Shown: positions 39,214-48,332, numbered from the stretch's first letter. The stretch: 64,000 nucleotides of DNA from Pseudomonas sp. KU26590 (GCF_026153515.1 NZ_CP110644.1:3129501-3193500), one strand, 5' to 3'. Numbers and translations are program-made. The notes: generated by a model from the sequence alone, not told the origin.

Positions 39214-42200
39214 ATGCACCTGCTGCGTACACAGCCCGGCGGTTTCGTTCCCGACGACAGCATCGCTGACCTGGGCCAGACGCCCGCCGAGCTGGTGATC
39301 CTGTGCAGCGCCGACTCGAATCTGGCCCTGCTGGCGGAAACCGCACGGCAATTGCCGGATGACTACCCGAGCCTGCGCCTGGCCAATCCGATGCAGGTGC
39401 AGAACCATGCATCGGTGGATTTGTACGTCGACGAGGTGCTGCGCCACGCCAAGGTCATCCTGATTTCCCTCCACGGCGGTATTGGCTACTGGCGTTACGG
39501 CGTCGAGCGGCTGGTGGAACTGGCGGCCAAAGGCGTGAAGCTGATTCTGGTCCCGGGCTGTGATCGGCCGGACCCCGAGCTGAGCGGCCTGAGCACCGAG
39601 TCCGCCGAAGACCGCGAGCGGCTCTGGCATTACTTGCGTCAGGGCGGCAAACACAACGCGCTGGCGCTGTTCAACTTTATCGCCACGCGGTGGCTGGGCG
39701 GCGACTATCCCTGGGCCGAGCCGCAAACCCTGCCGCGCACCGTGATTTATCACCCGCACAACACCAACGCCGACCTGGCGCGCTGGCAGGCCGACTGGCG
39801 CGCCGATCAGCCCGTGGCCGCCGTGCTGTTCTACCGCTCTCACCTGCAAGCTGCGAACACGGGGTTCATCGACGTGTTCTGCGAGCGCTTGTCGGCCCAA
39901 GGGCTGAACCCGTTGCCGATTGCCGTCGCCAGCCTCAAGGAAGCCGGCTGCATGAGCGCGATACAGGACTGGCTGGACGAGGTGGATTGCGAGGTCATCC
40001 TCAACACCACCGGATTTGCCCAGTCCAACCCGGAAGCCCCGGATGTGCGGCCGTTTCGCCGGGACATCCCGGTCATTCAGGCCATTTGTGCCCAGGACAA
40101 CGAACCGGCCTGGCAGGCCAGCGCCCAAGGGCTGGGGTCCCGCGATCTGGCGATGCACATCGCGTTGCCGGAACTGGACGGGCGCATCATCAGCCGGCCG
40201 ATCAGCTTCAAGGACCTGGCCTGGCACAGCGAGCGCAGCCAGTCCGACGTGGTCTGCTACCGCGCCCAGCCGGAACGCATGGATTTCGTCGCCGAACTGG
40301 CCCGGCGCTGGGTGCTGCTGGCCCGCACGGCCAATGCCGACAAGCGCGTGGCGCTGATTCTGGCGAACTACCCAACCCGTGACGGCCGCATTGGCAACGG
40401 GGTCGGCCTCGACACGCCGGCGGCGGCGCTGAACATCCTCAATGCCATGCAGGCCGAGGGTTACCCGGTCGAGGGCCTGCCCGAGACCGGCACCGCGCTG
40501 ATTCACGCCTTGCTCGGCGGCGTTACCAACGACCCGGACAGCCTCGATCAACGGCCGTGCCATCAGAGCATGGCCATGGACGAGTACCTGGCGGCGTTTC
40601 AAGCCTTACCCCAAGTCAATCGCGACGCAGTCATCGCGCGATGGGGCGCCCCGGACACCGATCCCATGTGCCGGGACGGGCGGATGATGATCGCCGGCCT
40701 GCGCTTCGGCATGACGTTCGTCGGCATTCAACCGGCGCGGGGCTACAACGTCGACCACAGTGCGGTGTATCACGACCCCGATCTGGTTCCGCCCCATGGC
40801 TATCTGGCGTTCTACTTCTGGTTGCGCAAACGCTATGGCGCCCACGCCGTCATCCACGTCGGCAAGCATGGCAATCTGGAGTGGCTGCCAGGCAAAGGCG
40901 TCGGCCTGTCCGAGCACTGCTGGCCGGACGCAATCCTCGGCCCGATGCCGAACATCTACCCGTTCATCGTCAACGATCCGGGCGAGGGCGCCCAGGCCAA
41001 GCGCCGCACCCAGGCAGTGATCATCGATCACTTGATGCCGCCGCTGACCCGCGCCGAAACCTACGGTCCGTTGCGCGACCTTGAAGTGCTGGCGGACGAA
41101 TATTACGAAGCGCAGTTGCTCGATCCGCGCCGCGCCCGGGAGCTGCAAAAGGACATCCTCAGGCTGGTGCGTGAAACCCACATCGACCGCGAACTGGCGA
41201 TGGACGGGGATGCCAACGGCGAGGCAGACGCCGCCGTGTGGCTGCCGCGTCTGGACACCTATCTGTGTGACCTGAAGGAATCGCAGATCCGCGATGGCCT
41301 GCACGTGTTCGGCGAGTCGCCCACAGGCCGGCTGCGCATCGACACGCTGCTGGCGATGGTGCGCGTGCCGCGCGGCGATGGTCGTGGCGGTCAGGCCAGT
41401 CTGCTGCGGGCGTTGAGTCAGGCGCTGGCGCTGGATTTCGACCCGCTGGACTGTGATTTGGGCGCGCCGTGGACCGGTGAGAAACCTCAGGCATTACATG
41501 AGGTCAGTGCTGAGCCATGGCGCACGACGGGTGATACCCGCGAGCGGCTCGAGCTGCTGGCAGCACAGATGATTGAGCAGATTGCCTCTGGCTGTCCGGT
41601 TGATAAGTCCTTCGAAAACAAAGGTTTGTCTGAGGTTGTTAATTCTCTGCATGAAGTAGTGATCCCGCGCCTGGACGCCTGCGGTCCTGCCGAAATGGGA
41701 AATTTGCTCAACGCGCTAAGTGGCCGTTTCGTCCCCGCCGGGCCGAGCGGGGCCCCCAGTCGCGGACGGCTGGACGTGCTGCCGACCGGGCGCAATTTCT
41801 TCTCCGTGGACGTCCGTAACCTGCCGACCATGACCGCCTGGCGCATTGGCTTCCAGTCCGCCAATCTGTTGCTGGAGAGGCACTTACAGGATCATGGTGA
41901 CTATTTACGTCAGCTTGGGCTGTCGGTCTGGGGCACCGCGACCATGCGCACCGGCGGTGATGACATCGCCCAGGCAATGGCGTTGATGGGCGTGCGTCCG
42001 GTGTGGGCGACGGGCAGTCAGCGCGTGGACGACTTCGAAATCCTGCCCCTGAGCCTGCTTGATCGGCCTCGGGTTGATGTGACCCTGCGGGTTTCCGGAT
42101 TCTTCCGTGACGCCTTCGCCAACCTGATTCGCCTGTTCGACGCCGCCGTGCAGGCCGTGGCAGCGCTGGATGAGCCCGACGACATGAACCCCCTGGCCGC

Positions 42201-42978
42201 CCGCGTGCGTCAGGAGCGCGAGCAACTGCTGCGCGACGGTCTGGATGCGGATCAAGCGGCGAAGCAGGCGGGCTGGCGCATCTTCGGCGCCAAACCGGGG
42301 GCGTACGGCGCGGGCGTGCAGAACGCTATCGACGGGCGTTTGTGGCAGAGCCGCGAAGACCTCGCCGAGGTCTACCTGAACTGGGGCGGCTACGCCTACG
42401 GCGGCAGCGACGAAGGCACGCCGGCCCGTGACGGTTTCGCCAAACGGCTGAGCCAGGTCCAGGCGGTGCTGCAGAATCAGGACAACCGCGAACATGACCT
42501 GCTGGATTCCAACGATTATTACCAGTTCCAGGGCGGCATGCTGGCGGCGGTGGAGACCCTGTCCGGGGACAAGGTCGCCAGTTATCACGGCGATCACAGC
42601 CAGCCCGATCTGCCGAAGATCCGTACGCTCAAAGAAGAGCTCAACCGGGTGGTGCGCTCCAGGGCGGCCAATCCAAAGTGGATCGAAGGGGTCAAACGCC
42701 ACGGCTACAAGGGCGCGTTCGAGATGGCGGCGACGGTGGATTTCCTCTTCGCCTTCGACGCCACCACCGAGCTGATCGACGATCATCAATACGCGCTGCT
42801 GGCCGATGCCTATCTGCTGGACGCCTCGACCCGCGATTTCATCCAGCAGCACAACCCCGACGCGTTGCGGGACATGACCGAGCGCATGCTCGAAGCGCAA
42901 CAGCGCGGCCTGTGGCAGGAGCCTGGCGAGTACCGCGAGGCGCTGGAGAATCTGTTGCTGGACATCGAAGAGTCATGA
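39214..42978 (+). CDS. cobN: cobaltochelatase subunit CobN
   Basis: A 1254-aa large subunit of the ATP-dependent cobaltochelatase that inserts Co2+ into hydrogenobyrinic acid a,c-diamide. It has the family pattern of CobN/BchH with HVGKHGNLEWLPGKG, GKHNALALFNF and NWGGYAYGG. No membrane segments; cytosolic. The start lies 2 bp after cobW, so the two are coupled. Instead of CobS/CobT, its AAA+ partners here are the ChlI- and ChlD-like products just downstream. Confidence 0.96.
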   Translation: MHLLRTQPGGFVPDDSIADLGQTPAELVILCSADSNLALLAETARQLPDDYPSLRLANPMQVQNHASVDLYVDEVLRHAKVILISLHGGIGYWRYGVERLVELAAKGVKLILVPGCDRPDPELSGLSTESAEDRERLWHYLRQGGKHNALALFNFIATRWLGGDYPWAEPQTLPRTVIYHPHNTNADLARWQADWRADQPVAAVLFYRSHLQAANTGFIDVFCERLSAQGLNPLPIAVASLKEAGCMSAIQDWLDEVDCEVILNTTGFAQSNPEAPDVRPFRRDIPVIQAICAQDNEPAWQASAQGLGSRDLAMHIALPELDGRIISRPISFKDLAWHSERSQSDVVCYRAQPERMDFVAELARRWVLLARTANADKRVALILANYPTRDGRIGNGVGLDTPAAALNILNAMQAEGYPVEGLPETGTALIHALLGGVTNDPDSLDQRPCHQSMAMDEYLAAFQALPQVNRDAVIARWGAPDTDPMCRDGRMMIAGLRFGMTFVGIQPARGYNVDHSAVYHDPDLVPPHGYLAFYFWLRKRYGAHAVIHVGKHGNLEWLPGKGVGLSEHCWPDAILGPMPNIYPFIVNDPGEGAQAKRRTQAVIIDHLMPPLTRAETYGPLRDLEVLADEYYEAQLLDPRRARELQKDILRLVRETHIDRELAMDGDANGEADAAVWLPRLDTYLCDLKESQIRDGLHVFGESPTGRLRIDTLLAMVRVPRGDGRGGQASLLRALSQALALDFDPLDCDLGAPWTGEKPQALHEVSAEPWRTTGDTRERLELLAAQMIEQIASGCPVDKSFENKGLSEVVNSLHEVVIPRLDACGPAEMGNLLNALSGRFVPAGPSGAPSRGRLDVLPTGRNFFSVDVRNLPTMTAWRIGFQSANLLLERHLQDHGDYLRQLGLSVWGTATMRTGGDDIAQAMALMGVRPVWATGSQRVDDFEILPLSLLDRPRVDVTLRVSGFFRDAFANLIRLFDAAVQAVAALDEPDDMNPLAARVRQEREQLLRDGLDADQAAKQAGWRIFGAKPGAYGAGVQNAIDGRLWQSREDLAEVYLNWGGYAYGGSDEGTPARDGFAKRLSQVQAVLQNQDNREHDLLDSNDYYQFQGGMLAAVETLSGDKVASYHGDHSQPDLPKIRTLKEELNRVVRSRAANPKWIEGVKRHGYKGAFEMAATVDFLFAFDATTELIDDHQYALLADAYLLDASTRDFIQQHNPDALRDMTERMLEAQQRGLWQEPGEYREALENLLLDIEES

Positions 42979-43012
42979 GTCAAACGCGAACGCGTGTAGC
43001 GCGCTCCTGTAC

Positions 43013-43042
43013 GTCGTGGGTCGATCATCGACATGCCACGAC
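43013..43042 (+). other. stem-loop between cobN and chlI
   Basis: GTCGTGG (43013-43019) pairs with CCACGAC (43036-43042) and encloses a second stem TCGAT/ATCGA. It lies in the 95-bp gap inside the operon. There is no T tract, so it could be an mRNA processing or stability element. Confidence 0.5.
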
Positions 43043-43073
43043 CTTACTATCAGATGTGTGAACAGAGCCTGAC

Positions 43074-44114
43074 ATGACCGACACCCCACATTTCCCCCTG
43101 GCCGCTGTCGTCGGTGCCGATGACCTCAAGCTCGCTTTGTGCCTGACCGCCATCGACCCGAAAATCGGTGGCGTGTTGATCGAGGGGCCGCGCGGCATGG
43201 CCAAATCGACCCTGGCCCGTGGGCTGGCGGATCTGCTGGCCAGCGGTCAGTTCGTCACGCTGCCGCTGGGCGCCACCGAAGAGCGCCTGGTCGGCACGCT
43301 GGACCTTGACACGGCACTGGGCGAGGGCCGCGCGGCGTTCTCACCGGGGGTTCTGGCCAAAGCGGACGGCGGCGTGCTGTACGTTGATGAAGTCAATTTG
43401 CTGCCGGACCATCTGGTCGATCTGCTGCTGGATGTGGCCGCCAGCGGGGTCAACCTGGTGGAGCGCGACGGCATCTCCCACCGCCACGCGGCGCGGTTTG
43501 TGCTGATCGGCACCATGAACCCGGAAGAAGGCGAACTGCGCCCGCAGCTACTCGACCGTTTCGGCCTCAACGTGGCGTTGAGCGGGCAGACATTGCCGCA
43601 ACAACGCGGGCAGATCATTCGCCGTCGGCTGGATTTCGACGCCGGGCCGGAAGCGTTCTGTCAGCAATGGGCTGTGCAGCAGCAGGCGTTGAAGGCCCGT
43701 TGCGAAACCGCCCGGGGGCTGTTGCCGAACATTGAACTGGATGATGTCAGTCTTGGCTTGATCACCGAGCGCTGCTTTGCGGCCGGTGTCGACGGTTTGC
43801 GGGCGGATCTGGTCTGGTTGCGGGCGGCCCGTGCCCATGCCGCCTGGCGCGGCGGTACTCAGATCACCGAGGCGGACATCGACGCCGTGGCAGATTTCGC
43901 CCTGCGCCACCGTCGGCGCGAGCCGCAACCGCCGCATCAGCCCCCACCTCAACCGCCCGCGTCTTCCGAGCAAAATCCGCCGAAACCCGACAGCGGTGCT
44001 CAGCCGCAGCATGACTCGCCAGAAGCAGGCGAGGGCAGTTGGGGTGAGTTGCCCGCCCGCAGCGTGCAGACGGGCAATCGCAAAGAAGTGCCCCACTGGC
44101 CAAAAAAGCCCTAG
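43074..44114 (+). CDS. ChlI/BchI-type AAA+ ATPase of the cobaltochelatase
   Basis: A 346-aa AAA+ protein. Walker A GPRGMAKST near 40-48, Walker B VLYVDEVNLL near 101-110, sensor TMNPEEGELRPQLLDRF and a C-terminal lid to about 280. The last 65 residues are a proline- and glutamine-rich linker (PQPPHQPPPQPP) like those joining ChlI and ChlD domains. With the VWA protein it should form the ATP-driven motor for CobN. Its stop (44112-44114) touches the first arm of a perfect palindrome. Confidence 0.9.
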   Translation: MTDTPHFPLAAVVGADDLKLALCLTAIDPKIGGVLIEGPRGMAKSTLARGLADLLASGQFVTLPLGATEERLVGTLDLDTALGEGRAAFSPGVLAKADGGVLYVDEVNLLPDHLVDLLLDVAASGVNLVERDGISHRHAARFVLIGTMNPEEGELRPQLLDRFGLNVALSGQTLPQQRGQIIRRRLDFDAGPEAFCQQWAVQQQALKARCETARGLLPNIELDDVSLGLITERCFAAGVDGLRADLVWLRAARAHAAWRGGTQITEADIDAVADFALRHRRREPQPPHQPPPQPPASSEQNPPKPDSGAQPQHDSPEAGEGSWGELPARSVQTGNRKEVPHWPKKP

Positions 44115-44155
44115 GCATTCGCCCCCGCGCGTCGAAGGGGGCGAATGCCAGCCCT
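44107..44155 (+). repeat. 37-bp palindrome flanked by 6-bp direct repeats at the chlI/chlD junction
   Basis: AGCCCT (44107-44112) and AGCCCT (44150-44155) flank a segment whose arms GGCATTCGCCCCC (44114-44126) and GGGGGCGAATGCC (44137-44149) are perfectly complementary over 13 bp around a 10-nt loop. It covers the chlI stop. It also contains AAGGGGG followed by an ATG at 44145, which is in a different frame from the VWA gene. The layout suggests a small inserted palindrome with target duplication. Confidence 0.75.
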
Positions 44156-44311
44156 CGACCGGGTGCACTGGGTGGCGGCCGAAACGGCGCTGCTCGTCCC
44201 GGTGCAGAGGGAGCGATTGCCTGGCTGCCGACCCTGCTGCGCGGCCGCCCTCGGGTTCGCAGCGATCTGGTCCATCAGCCCCGCAGTCGCCGGCCGGAGC
44301 AGCTCTGGCTG

Positions 44312-44770
44312 GTGATCGTCGACGCCTCGGCATCGACCCGGCGCAATCAGGCGTTAAGTCAGGCAAAGGGTTTGTTGGCGGGGGTTTTCGATGATGCTTA
44401 TCGGCAGCGCGCCAGACTGGCGTTGCTCACCGCCAGCGGCAAGGGCGCGCGCTGGCAGCATCAGGGCCGTAAAGCCAGCGCGGCGTTGCAGCCGTGGCTC
44501 GATGCACTGGGTGCGGGGGGCGGCACGCCGCTGTTTGAGGCGATCAATCAGGCGGCCGACTGGTCTGCAAAGCGGCGCAAGCGCTGCCCGGCGGAACAGC
44601 AACGGGTGCTGATTCTCACGGACGGGCGCGTCAAGGACATGCCGACATTAGCCCTGTTCAGCGGTCCCGTGATGCTGATCGACATCGAACGCGGCCCGAT
44701 TCGACTGGGCCGCGCCCGGGACATCGCCGCGCAGCTAAACGCTGATTACCGCCACATCGACGAGTGCTGA
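44312..44770 (+). CDS. ChlD-type VWA-domain protein, N-terminus uncertain or disrupted
   Basis: The frame from GTG 44312 gives 152 aa beginning VIVDASASTRR, the MIDAS motif DxSxS of a von Willebrand A domain, then GGGTPLFEA and LILTDGRV. The same frame stays open upstream to a stop at 44045-44047 and encodes sensible residues (GAIAWLPTLLRGRPRVRSDLV) plus the first VWA strand. It has no ATG, GTG or TTG there, so GTG 44312 would cut into the fold. Removing the 43-bp palindrome insertion would join this frame to a GTG at 44044 overlapping chlI. It may be a weakened gene, or translated through coupling at GTGA (44312-44315). Confidence 0.75.
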   Translation: MIVDASASTRRNQALSQAKGLLAGVFDDAYRQRARLALLTASGKGARWQHQGRKASAALQPWLDALGAGGGTPLFEAINQAADWSAKRRKRCPAEQQRVLILTDGRVKDMPTLALFSGPVMLIDIERGPIRLGRARDIAAQLNADYRHIDEC

Positions 44771-44821
44771 CAGCGCTTAGTCGGCAGCCGTTGGGTCGGC
44801 AAGAGCATCAGCAGCAGAGAC

Positions 44822-45088
44822 TCAGGCGGGCATGGTCCACGGCTCAAGGCTGTAGCCTTCGCCGCTGATCTCGGCACGGGCCTGTTCCAGAAACTGCGCC
44901 AGTTGCTTCGGATCGGAGTAGGCGCTGCTGGGAATCTGCTTGCGGCCAATACGGGTGCTGGTGCGGTCGACGACGGTCAGGCTCAGCTCGCCATTGCCAT
45001 CCTGTGGAGCCCAGGCCACACACCGGAAGGGTTCAAAGGCGTGGCCGGCAATCAGCAAAGCATCGTTGAAGCGCAAGGGGGCGTTCAT
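44822..45088 (-). CDS. small conserved hypothetical protein
   Basis: An 88-aa soluble protein with GAGGAC before the ATG. It is rich in beta-type residues (LLIAGHAFEPFRCVAW, GELSLTVVDRTSTR) and ends in a short helical part. No domain, signal or membrane segment is recognised. It converges with the cobalamin operon. Confidence 0.7.
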   Translation of the reverse strand: MNAPLRFNDALLIAGHAFEPFRCVAWAPQDGNGELSLTVVDRTSTRIGRKQIPSSAYSDPKQLAQFLEQARAEISGEGYSLEPWTMPA

Positions 45089-45478
45089 GGACTGTCCTCA
45101 AAGTGCCCGTATCCATTGTGCACCGGCGGTGGGCGTTTCGCTCGGTGGCTACTGTTGTTGCTACCTGTACTGATGACCGTCCCCCGGTGCTGAGTCACAC
45201 CCATTCCTGAAATTTTCTGATTTATTTTCAGCGCCGCTTCAGCCGCGCGTCCTTGCCTCGCCTGAGCCAGACTGCTGCAACGCCAGACTTTTTCACGTTA
45301 CGGGCCGCTAGGTTGCTCACTTAGATGCTAAGCACGTTTCGATCTTAGGCTTATAGAGAATCGGTCCAAGGGCGTGTCAAAAACCTTGCTATGGTGTCAA
45401 TCGGCCTTCACAACGCACTGTTTATAAAAATGTTTTCTCCATGGATCACTACGCGACCCCGGCCCCAAGGAAATTCAC
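45089..45478. other. 390-bp intergenic region with no recognised gene
   Basis: The stretch upstream of the enhancer-binding protein gene is AT-richer toward its right end. GTGTCAA occurs twice (near 45375 and 45396), and a loose CTGAAA/TTTTCAG inverted repeat lies near 45208-45231. It probably holds the promoter of the right-hand gene, but I cannot define it. Confidence 0.4.
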
Positions 45479-46834
45479 ATGCATGATCTGGCCTCCATCC
45501 GTCGCCTGCTGATCGTCGAACCGTGCGAGGAATGTCTGGAGTTGGTCCCCGGCTTGCGCATCGCCGGTTGGGATGTCCACAGCTGCACCCTGGAAGAGGC
45601 GGCGTTGCGTCCCTGTGACGTCGGCCTCATCCGCCTGCTGCCCGAGCACTTCGAACACCCTGAAGTGGTCAAGTCCCTTATCTCCCGAAGCAACACTGAA
45701 TGGATCGCCGTGCTGACCGGCGAGGACCTGCGTCGCGAGCACATCGGTGATCTCGTCTGTGAGTGGTTCTTCGATTTCCATACCTTGCCCTTCGATGTCG
45801 CCCGCGTGCAGGTCACACTGGGGCGCGCCTACGGCATGGCGCGGTTGCGTGCCAAAGGCACCCGTTCTGCCAGCGGTGCTCCTTACGGTAAAGGGGCCGC
45901 CTATGGAGAAGGCCCGGGGCAGCAACTGCTGGGGGAAAGCCGGCCGATGCGCGAGTTGCGGCGTTTGCTGAGCAAGCTGGCGCCGACAGAGTCGCCGGTG
46001 CTGATCCGTGGCGAAGGCGGGACGGGCAAGGAGTTGATCGCGCGCACCCTGCATGAGCAGTCCCAGCGCCGCGAGCAGCCCTTTATTTCGATCAATTGCG
46101 GGGCGACGCCGGAGCACTTGTTGCAGGAAGAACTCTTCGGCGAGGCAGGGGAGCAAGTCGACGAGTCACGCCAGCGCAAGACGGGGCGCATCGAAGAAGC
46201 CAACGGCGGCACGCTGTTTCTCGACGAGGTGTGCGATCTGCCGCTGGAGGTCCAGGCCAATGTGTTGCGGTTTTTGCAGGATCGGCACATTGAAGTGGCG
46301 GGCGAGCGGTTGCCGGTCGATGTGCGCGTGCTGGCGTCCACCCATGTCGACCTGGAAGCGGCGATTCGCATGAAGCGATTCCGTGAAGACCTGTATTACC
46401 GGCTCAATGTATTGCAAGTAGGCACTGCGCCGTTGCGCGAGCGGCATGGCGATCTGGCCTTGCTGGCCAATCACTTCGCGCAGCTCTACAGCCGCGAGGC
46501 CGGTCGGCGGGTGCGCAATTTCAGTCAGGACGCGCTGGTCGCCATGGGCAAGCACGACTGGCCCGGCAACGTGCGAGAGCTGGAAAACCGGGTGCGTCGC
46601 GGGCTGGTGCTGGCGGAAGGGCGGCAGATCGAAGCGTTTGACCTTGGGCTGCTGGGCGAAGAGGAAATCAGCTCCAGCATGGCCACCCTGGATGAGTACA
46701 AGTCCCGGGCGGAGCGGCAAGCGCTGTGCGATGTGTTGACCCGTCACAGCGATAACCTCAGCGTGGCGGCCAAAGTGCTGGGGATCTCTCGGCCGACGTT
46801 CTACCGCCTGTTGCACAAACACCAGATTCGTTGA
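45479..46834 (+). CDS. VpsR-like enhancer-binding-protein family regulator lacking GAFTGA
   Basis: A 451-aa regulator. The N-terminal domain (about 1-130) has receiver-like strands but no phosphoacceptor Asp at the expected place (DVGLIRLLPEH). An AAA+ domain follows with Walker A GEGGTGKE near 178, Walker B GTLFLDEV and the arginine region RFREDLYYRLNV. A C-terminal Fis-type HTH is present (SVAAKVLGISRPTFYRLL). Where NtrC-type proteins have the sigma-54-contacting GAFTGA loop, this protein has EQVDES after ELFGEAG. That arrangement matches VpsR-type c-di-GMP-responsive activators that work with sigma-70. Targets are not evident. Confidence 0.85.
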   Translation: MHDLASIRRLLIVEPCEECLELVPGLRIAGWDVHSCTLEEAALRPCDVGLIRLLPEHFEHPEVVKSLISRSNTEWIAVLTGEDLRREHIGDLVCEWFFDFHTLPFDVARVQVTLGRAYGMARLRAKGTRSASGAPYGKGAAYGEGPGQQLLGESRPMRELRRLLSKLAPTESPVLIRGEGGTGKELIARTLHEQSQRREQPFISINCGATPEHLLQEELFGEAGEQVDESRQRKTGRIEEANGGTLFLDEVCDLPLEVQANVLRFLQDRHIEVAGERLPVDVRVLASTHVDLEAAIRMKRFREDLYYRLNVLQVGTAPLRERHGDLALLANHFAQLYSREAGRRVRNFSQDALVAMGKHDWPGNVRELENRVRRGLVLAEGRQIEAFDLGLLGEEEISSSMATLDEYKSRAERQALCDVLTRHSDNLSVAAKVLGISRPTFYRLLHKHQIR

Positions 46835-46864
46835 CCCGGCGTCGGGCGATTTATGCGCCAGCGC

Positions 46865-47410
46865 TCATGTCCGGCTTGTGGGCATTGAGTCGTTAATCAG
46901 CTCGGCGACCCGCTGCAACGCGCGCTCGCTGCGCTCGCTCCAGCTTCCGCCTATCACTTCAAATGGCTGCCCGTGGGCCATCAGCCATTGCCGGCTGGCC
47001 TCGAAGAATGCCTGCCGTTCGCCCAGCTCCGGCTGGCAGCGCTGACCGTCGCCGATCCACTCGACGCCTTCCGGCGACAGCAACAGGTGCAGGTCGTACT
47101 GGCGCTCGGCGAGGGCGCTTTCGAGCCAGACCGGGCAGTCGTTGAACAACGTAAGACTCCAGAGGATGTTGCTGAGCAAATGGGTGTCGAGGATCAGCAG
47201 CGCCGGCTTGATCGCCCGGGCGGCGTCTTCACAGGCCAATTGCTCATGAGCAATGACATCGATGTCTGCGTAAACGGTGTCCCGCTCGATCTCATCAATG
47301 TACTGGCGCACGTATTCGCCCACCAGCACGCCCCCGAACTGCCGTTGAATCTCTTCCGCCAGCCAGCTCTTGCCGCTTGACTCGGGCCCTGTCAGTACCA
47401 GCACTTTCAT
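46865..47410 (-). CDS. NadR-type ATPase/ribosylnicotinamide kinase
   Basis: A 181-aa P-loop protein: Walker A GPESSGKS at 9-16, then EYVRQYIDE and the Walker B-like LLILDTHLLS. It matches the kinase part of NadR, which phosphorylates nicotinamide riboside to NMN, without the adenylyltransferase or HTH domains. ATG 47410 is preferred to a TTG three codons earlier. It begins just after the pnuC stop on the same strand, pairing kinase with transporter for NAD salvage. Confidence 0.88.
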   Translation of the reverse strand: MKVLVLTGPESSGKSWLAEEIQRQFGGVLVGEYVRQYIDEIERDTVYADIDVIAHEQLACEDAARAIKPALLILDTHLLSNILWSLTLFNDCPVWLESALAERQYDLHLLLSPEGVEWIGDGQRCQPELGERQAFFEASRQWLMAHGQPFEVIGGSWSERSERALQRVAELINDSMPTSRT

Positions 47411-47415
47411 CCCGG

Positions 47416-47979
47416 TCAACGCGCCAGCGCCGGATCGGCGCGCCAGTCACGCCAGCCTTGCACGGCGAGCAGGGTGAACAGCGCGTAGAGGGCGGCGGTG
47501 AGGTACAGCGCTTTATAGAGAAACAGGCCGACGAAGATCACGTCGAGCAGGATCCACAGGGGCCAGCACTGCACGCGCTTCTGCGCCATCCAGACCTGCG
47601 CCACCAGGCTGTAACCGGTCAGTGCGGCGTCCAGCCAGGGTTGTGCGGCGTCGGTGAAATGGGCCATGGCCGCGCCAAGGACCAGGCTGACCACCGCGCC
47701 GGCCACCAGACTGAGCAGCAGGCTGCCGCTGCCCAGGGATGTGACGATGCGGCCGTTGTCTGCCGCGCCCCGGCGGGTCCATTGCCACCAGCCATACAGC
47801 TGCAGCCCGGCATACACCACCTGCAGCAGCATGTCGGAGTAGAGCTTCACGTCAAAGAAGATCCAGGTGTAGAGCAGCACCATGACCAGGCCGATCGGCC
47901 AGCACCACGGGTTCTGTTTGACTGTCAGCCAGACGGCAATGACACCGAGTGCAGCGGCAAACAGTTCAAGCCCTGACAT
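47416..47979 (-). CDS. pnuC: nicotinamide riboside transporter PnuC
   Basis: A 187-aa inner-membrane protein with about seven helices. It has the family marks VWLTVKQNPWCWPIGLVM, LYSDMLLQVVYAGLQLYGWWQW and the C-terminal repeat Q-CWPLWILLDVIFVGLF. It facilitates uptake of nicotinamide riboside, which the adjacent kinase traps as NMN. AGGAG precedes the ATG at 47979. I see no NAD-type or TPP riboswitch upstream. Confidence 0.93.
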   Translation of the reverse strand: MSGLELFAAALGVIAVWLTVKQNPWCWPIGLVMVLLYTWIFFDVKLYSDMLLQVVYAGLQLYGWWQWTRRGAADNGRIVTSLGSGSLLLSLVAGAVVSLVLGAAMAHFTDAAQPWLDAALTGYSLVAQVWMAQKRVQCWPLWILLDVIFVGLFLYKALYLTAALYALFTLLAVQGWRDWRADPALAR

Positions 47980-48332
47980 GGCAACTCCTGAGAAAACGAT
48001 GAAAAAAAGGGTCGGCGATTGTAGGCGCTTTATCGTCCGAAGTGGGGCGCGATAATGCGTCGCAAGCGCCCGAAAACTCAGCAAAAAAACAGCCAGAGCC
48101 ATCCGCGGTGTTCATAGAGGAAATGTAACGACGATGAGACAAACGTCAAAGCCTTCGCGCCAGTATTCATGCTAGCGCGTTCGTCAGAAAGGTCTGCTAG
48201 CATCGCCGCGCTTATGCCCGAGCCAGACAGCCTGCGTTCATGCTTTTTTTACGCTCGACCGTTTATCGTTCGCGCAACAGTTTGTAATAAAAATCTAGAG
48301 AACCTTGCCATGAGCAGGTTCCAGCCGGGGGA
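47980..48332. promoter_or_regulatory. 353-bp divergent promoter region of pnuC and uppP with an inverted repeat
   Basis: No gene is recognised. ATGCTAGC (48169-48176) and GCTAGCAT (48196-48203) form an 8-bp inverted repeat with 19-bp spacing, a plausible regulator site or hairpin about 130 bp upstream of uppP. Confidence 0.4.

Noticed and set aside
45479..46834. Annotation as a standard sigma-54-dependent response regulator
   Set aside because: The GAFTGA loop and phosphoacceptor Asp are both absent.
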